A stretch of 6,769 nt of DNA from positions 1-6,769 of the forward strand of contig PNLG01000007.1 of NCBI GenBank assembly GCA_013822915.1, given 5' to 3'. The DNA comes from Sphingomonas sp. (GTDB taxonomy: Bacteria > Pseudomonadota > Alphaproteobacteria > Sphingomonadales > Sphingomonadaceae). The position numbers and the translations under genes are program-made. Positions within the stretch are counted from its first letter, which is position 1, and each line of letters starts with the position of its first letter. Below the pieces are notes generated by a model. The model did no database searches. It worked only from the letters and a program-made list of their open reading frames with translations, and was not told the DNA's origin. This document shows, piece by piece, positions 5,462 to 6,769 of the stretch.

Positions 5462-6769
5462 ATGATCCGCCGCCTCATCTGCGCAACGCTGCTCGCCACG
5501 ACGGCGATTGCGACACCCGCCGCTGCTGCGCCCGCGCCAACGCTCGCCGATGTCGATGCGTTCCTCAAAAATGCCGAGGCAAAACTCGACGCACTCTCGC
5601 TCGACGCAGCCCGTATTCAGTGGATCAACGCGACCTATATCACCGACGATACCGATGCGCTCGCCGCCAGAAGCAGCGCGGAGCTGACCGCGTTTCAGGT
5701 GCAGCTCGCACTTGACGCCGCCAAGCTGCAAAAGGTCGCCGGATTGTCGGACGACCAGAAGCGCAAGCTCGACCTGCTGCGCGGCGGCATCACGCTGCCC
5801 GCGCCGACCACGGCGGGGTCGGCCGATACGCTCGCGACGCTGACCACCAAAATGGGCTCCGCCTATGGCAAGGGGCGGGGGACGCTGGAGGGCAAGCCGA
5901 TCAACGGCTCCGACATCGAAGCCGCGATGGGCACAGTGCGCGATCCTGCGCGCTTGAGCGAGATGTGGACAAGCTGGCACGACAATGTCGGCGCGCCCGC
6001 CCGCGATGATTACACCCGCGTGGTGGGCATCGCCAATCAGGGCGCGCGCGAGCTGGGGTATAAGGATGTCGGCGCGATGTGGCGGTCGGGCTATGACATG
6101 AGCCCGGAGGCGTTTGCCGCGCTCACCGACAAGCTATGGCGCGATGTCGAGCCGCTCTACCGGGCTTTGCACGCCTATACCCGCGCGAAACTCAACGCCC
6201 AATATGGCGATGCGGTCCAGCCCAAAACCGGGCCGATCCGCGCCGACCTGCTCGGCAATATGTGGGCGCAGGAATGGGGCAATATCTATGATCTGGTCGC
6301 GCCAAAGGGCGCCGGTGAGCTGGGGTTCGACATTGGCGAATTGCTGGCGGCGCGCGGCGATGACCCGGTCAAGATGGTGCGGATTGGGGAGGGATTCTAT
6401 ACCTCGCTTGGCCTCGCGCCGCTCCCCGACACCTTCTGGACCCGGTCGCAGATTGTAAAGCCCGCCGACCGCGAGGTCGTGTGCCATGCCTCCGCCTGGG
6501 ATATCGACAATCAGGATGACCTGCGCATCAAAATGTGCACCAAGGTGAATAGCGACGACTTCATCACCATCCACCACGAACTCGGCCATAATTATTACCA
6601 ACGCGCGTATAAGGCGCAGCCGTTCCTCTACAAAAACGGCGCGAATGACGGTTTCCACGAAGCGATTGGCGATTTTGTCGCGCTGTCGATCACGCCGCAA
6701 TATCTGGTCGACATCAAGCTGCTCGACCCCGCCAAGGTACCGAGCGAGGATAAGGACATCGGCCTGCTC
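5462..6769 (+). CDS. Exported M2-family zinc metallopeptidase (ACE-like peptidyl-dipeptidase), 3' end outside window
   Basis: The gene is open to the right edge, giving 436 codons of a family that usually runs to about 600 or more residues. By family it is a dipeptidyl carboxypeptidase that releases dipeptides from peptide C termini. Residues 1-22 look like a signal peptide (MIRRL, hydrophobic core, AAAA before Pro24), so the protein is exported, probably to the periplasm. The zinc site is visible: HELGH at residues 372-376 and the third ligand Glu400 in GFHEAIGD, 28 residues after the first His, the same spacing as human ACE. The preceding VVCHASAWDI segment is also an ACE signature. The later substrate-binding His and Tyr residues of the family lie beyond the window, so integrity of the C-terminal half cannot be judged. 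GGGGAG at 5450-5455, 6 nt before the ATG, supports the start. It is 54 nt after the hydrolase, so it may be cotranscribed or have its own promoter. Confidence 0.93.
   Translation, partial: MIRRLICATLLATTAIATPAAAAPAPTLADVDAFLKNAEAKLDALSLDAARIQWINATYITDDTDALAARSSAELTAFQVQLALDAAKLQKVAGLSDDQKRKLDLLRGGITLPAPTTAGSADTLATLTTKMGSAYGKGRGTLEGKPINGSDIEAAMGTVRDPARLSEMWTSWHDNVGAPARDDYTRVVGIANQGARELGYKDVGAMWRSGYDMSPEAFAALTDKLWRDVEPLYRALHAYTRAKLNAQYGDAVQPKTGPIRADLLGNMWAQEWGNIYDLVAPKGAGELGFDIGELLAARGDDPVKMVRIGEGFYTSLGLAPLPDTFWTRSQIVKPADREVVCHASAWDIDNQDDLRIKMCTKVNSDDFITIHHELGHNYYQRAYKAQPFLYKNGANDGFHEAIGDFVALSITPQYLVDIKLLDPAKVPSEDKDIGLL

Noticed and set aside
6134..6700. 188-codon reverse-strand open frame opposite the M2 peptidase, and similar long minus-strand frames across the window
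   Set aside because: They lie antisense to well-supported genes, arise from the high GC content and codon bias, lack family motifs, and have no credible start context.

Overview
The window reads as ordinary chromosomal DNA from a GC-rich alphaproteobacterium, most likely a member of the Sphingomonadales (Sphingomonas/Sphingopyxis type). That placement is inferred from the strong preference for G/C in third codon positions, the purine-rich GGGAG/AAGGA-type ribosome binding sites, and the overall look of the Asd and peptidase proteins; no rRNA or other marker is present to prove it. Every supported gene is on the + strand and coding density is very high.

Layout. Positions 1-36 are the last codons of an upstream gene, followed by a strong 12-bp hairpin (64-93) that looks like its terminator. 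Next is a complete exported dipeptidyl peptidase IV-like serine peptidase of family S9 (157-2376). After a 76-nt gap comes a compact three-gene set: a VOC/PhnB-like protein (2453-2941), a 54-residue protein of unknown function (2938-3102), and aspartate-semialdehyde dehydrogenase asd (3099-4130). Each junction is a 4-nt ATGA start/stop overlap, so the three are probably one transcript with coupled translation. A 90-nt gap holding an imperfect inverted repeat (4131-4186) leads to a second pair: a GFA/CENP-V-type zinc protein started from TTG (4221-4655) and an alpha/beta hydrolase (4652-5407), again joined by ATGA. After 54 nt, an exported M2-family (ACE-like) zinc metallopeptidase begins at 5462 and runs off the window end.

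How the genes fit together. asd supplies the branch point for lysine/diaminopimelate, threonine and methionine synthesis. The two large flanking genes both encode secreted or periplasmic peptidases that, by family, release dipeptides: the S9 enzyme from N termini (X-Pro/X-Ala), the M2 enzyme from C termini. Together they suggest a peptide-scavenging capacity, although they are separated by about 3 kb of cytoplasmic genes and no co-regulation can be shown. The GFA-like protein and hydrolase are a plausible small detoxification or metabolic pair with unknown substrate.

I saw no mobile element, CRISPR array, tRNA, rRNA, phage gene or defence system. No stretch longer than about 120 nt lacks a gene. 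The least explained item is the 54-residue ORF upstream of asd; I do not see convincing evidence of a new multi-gene system.
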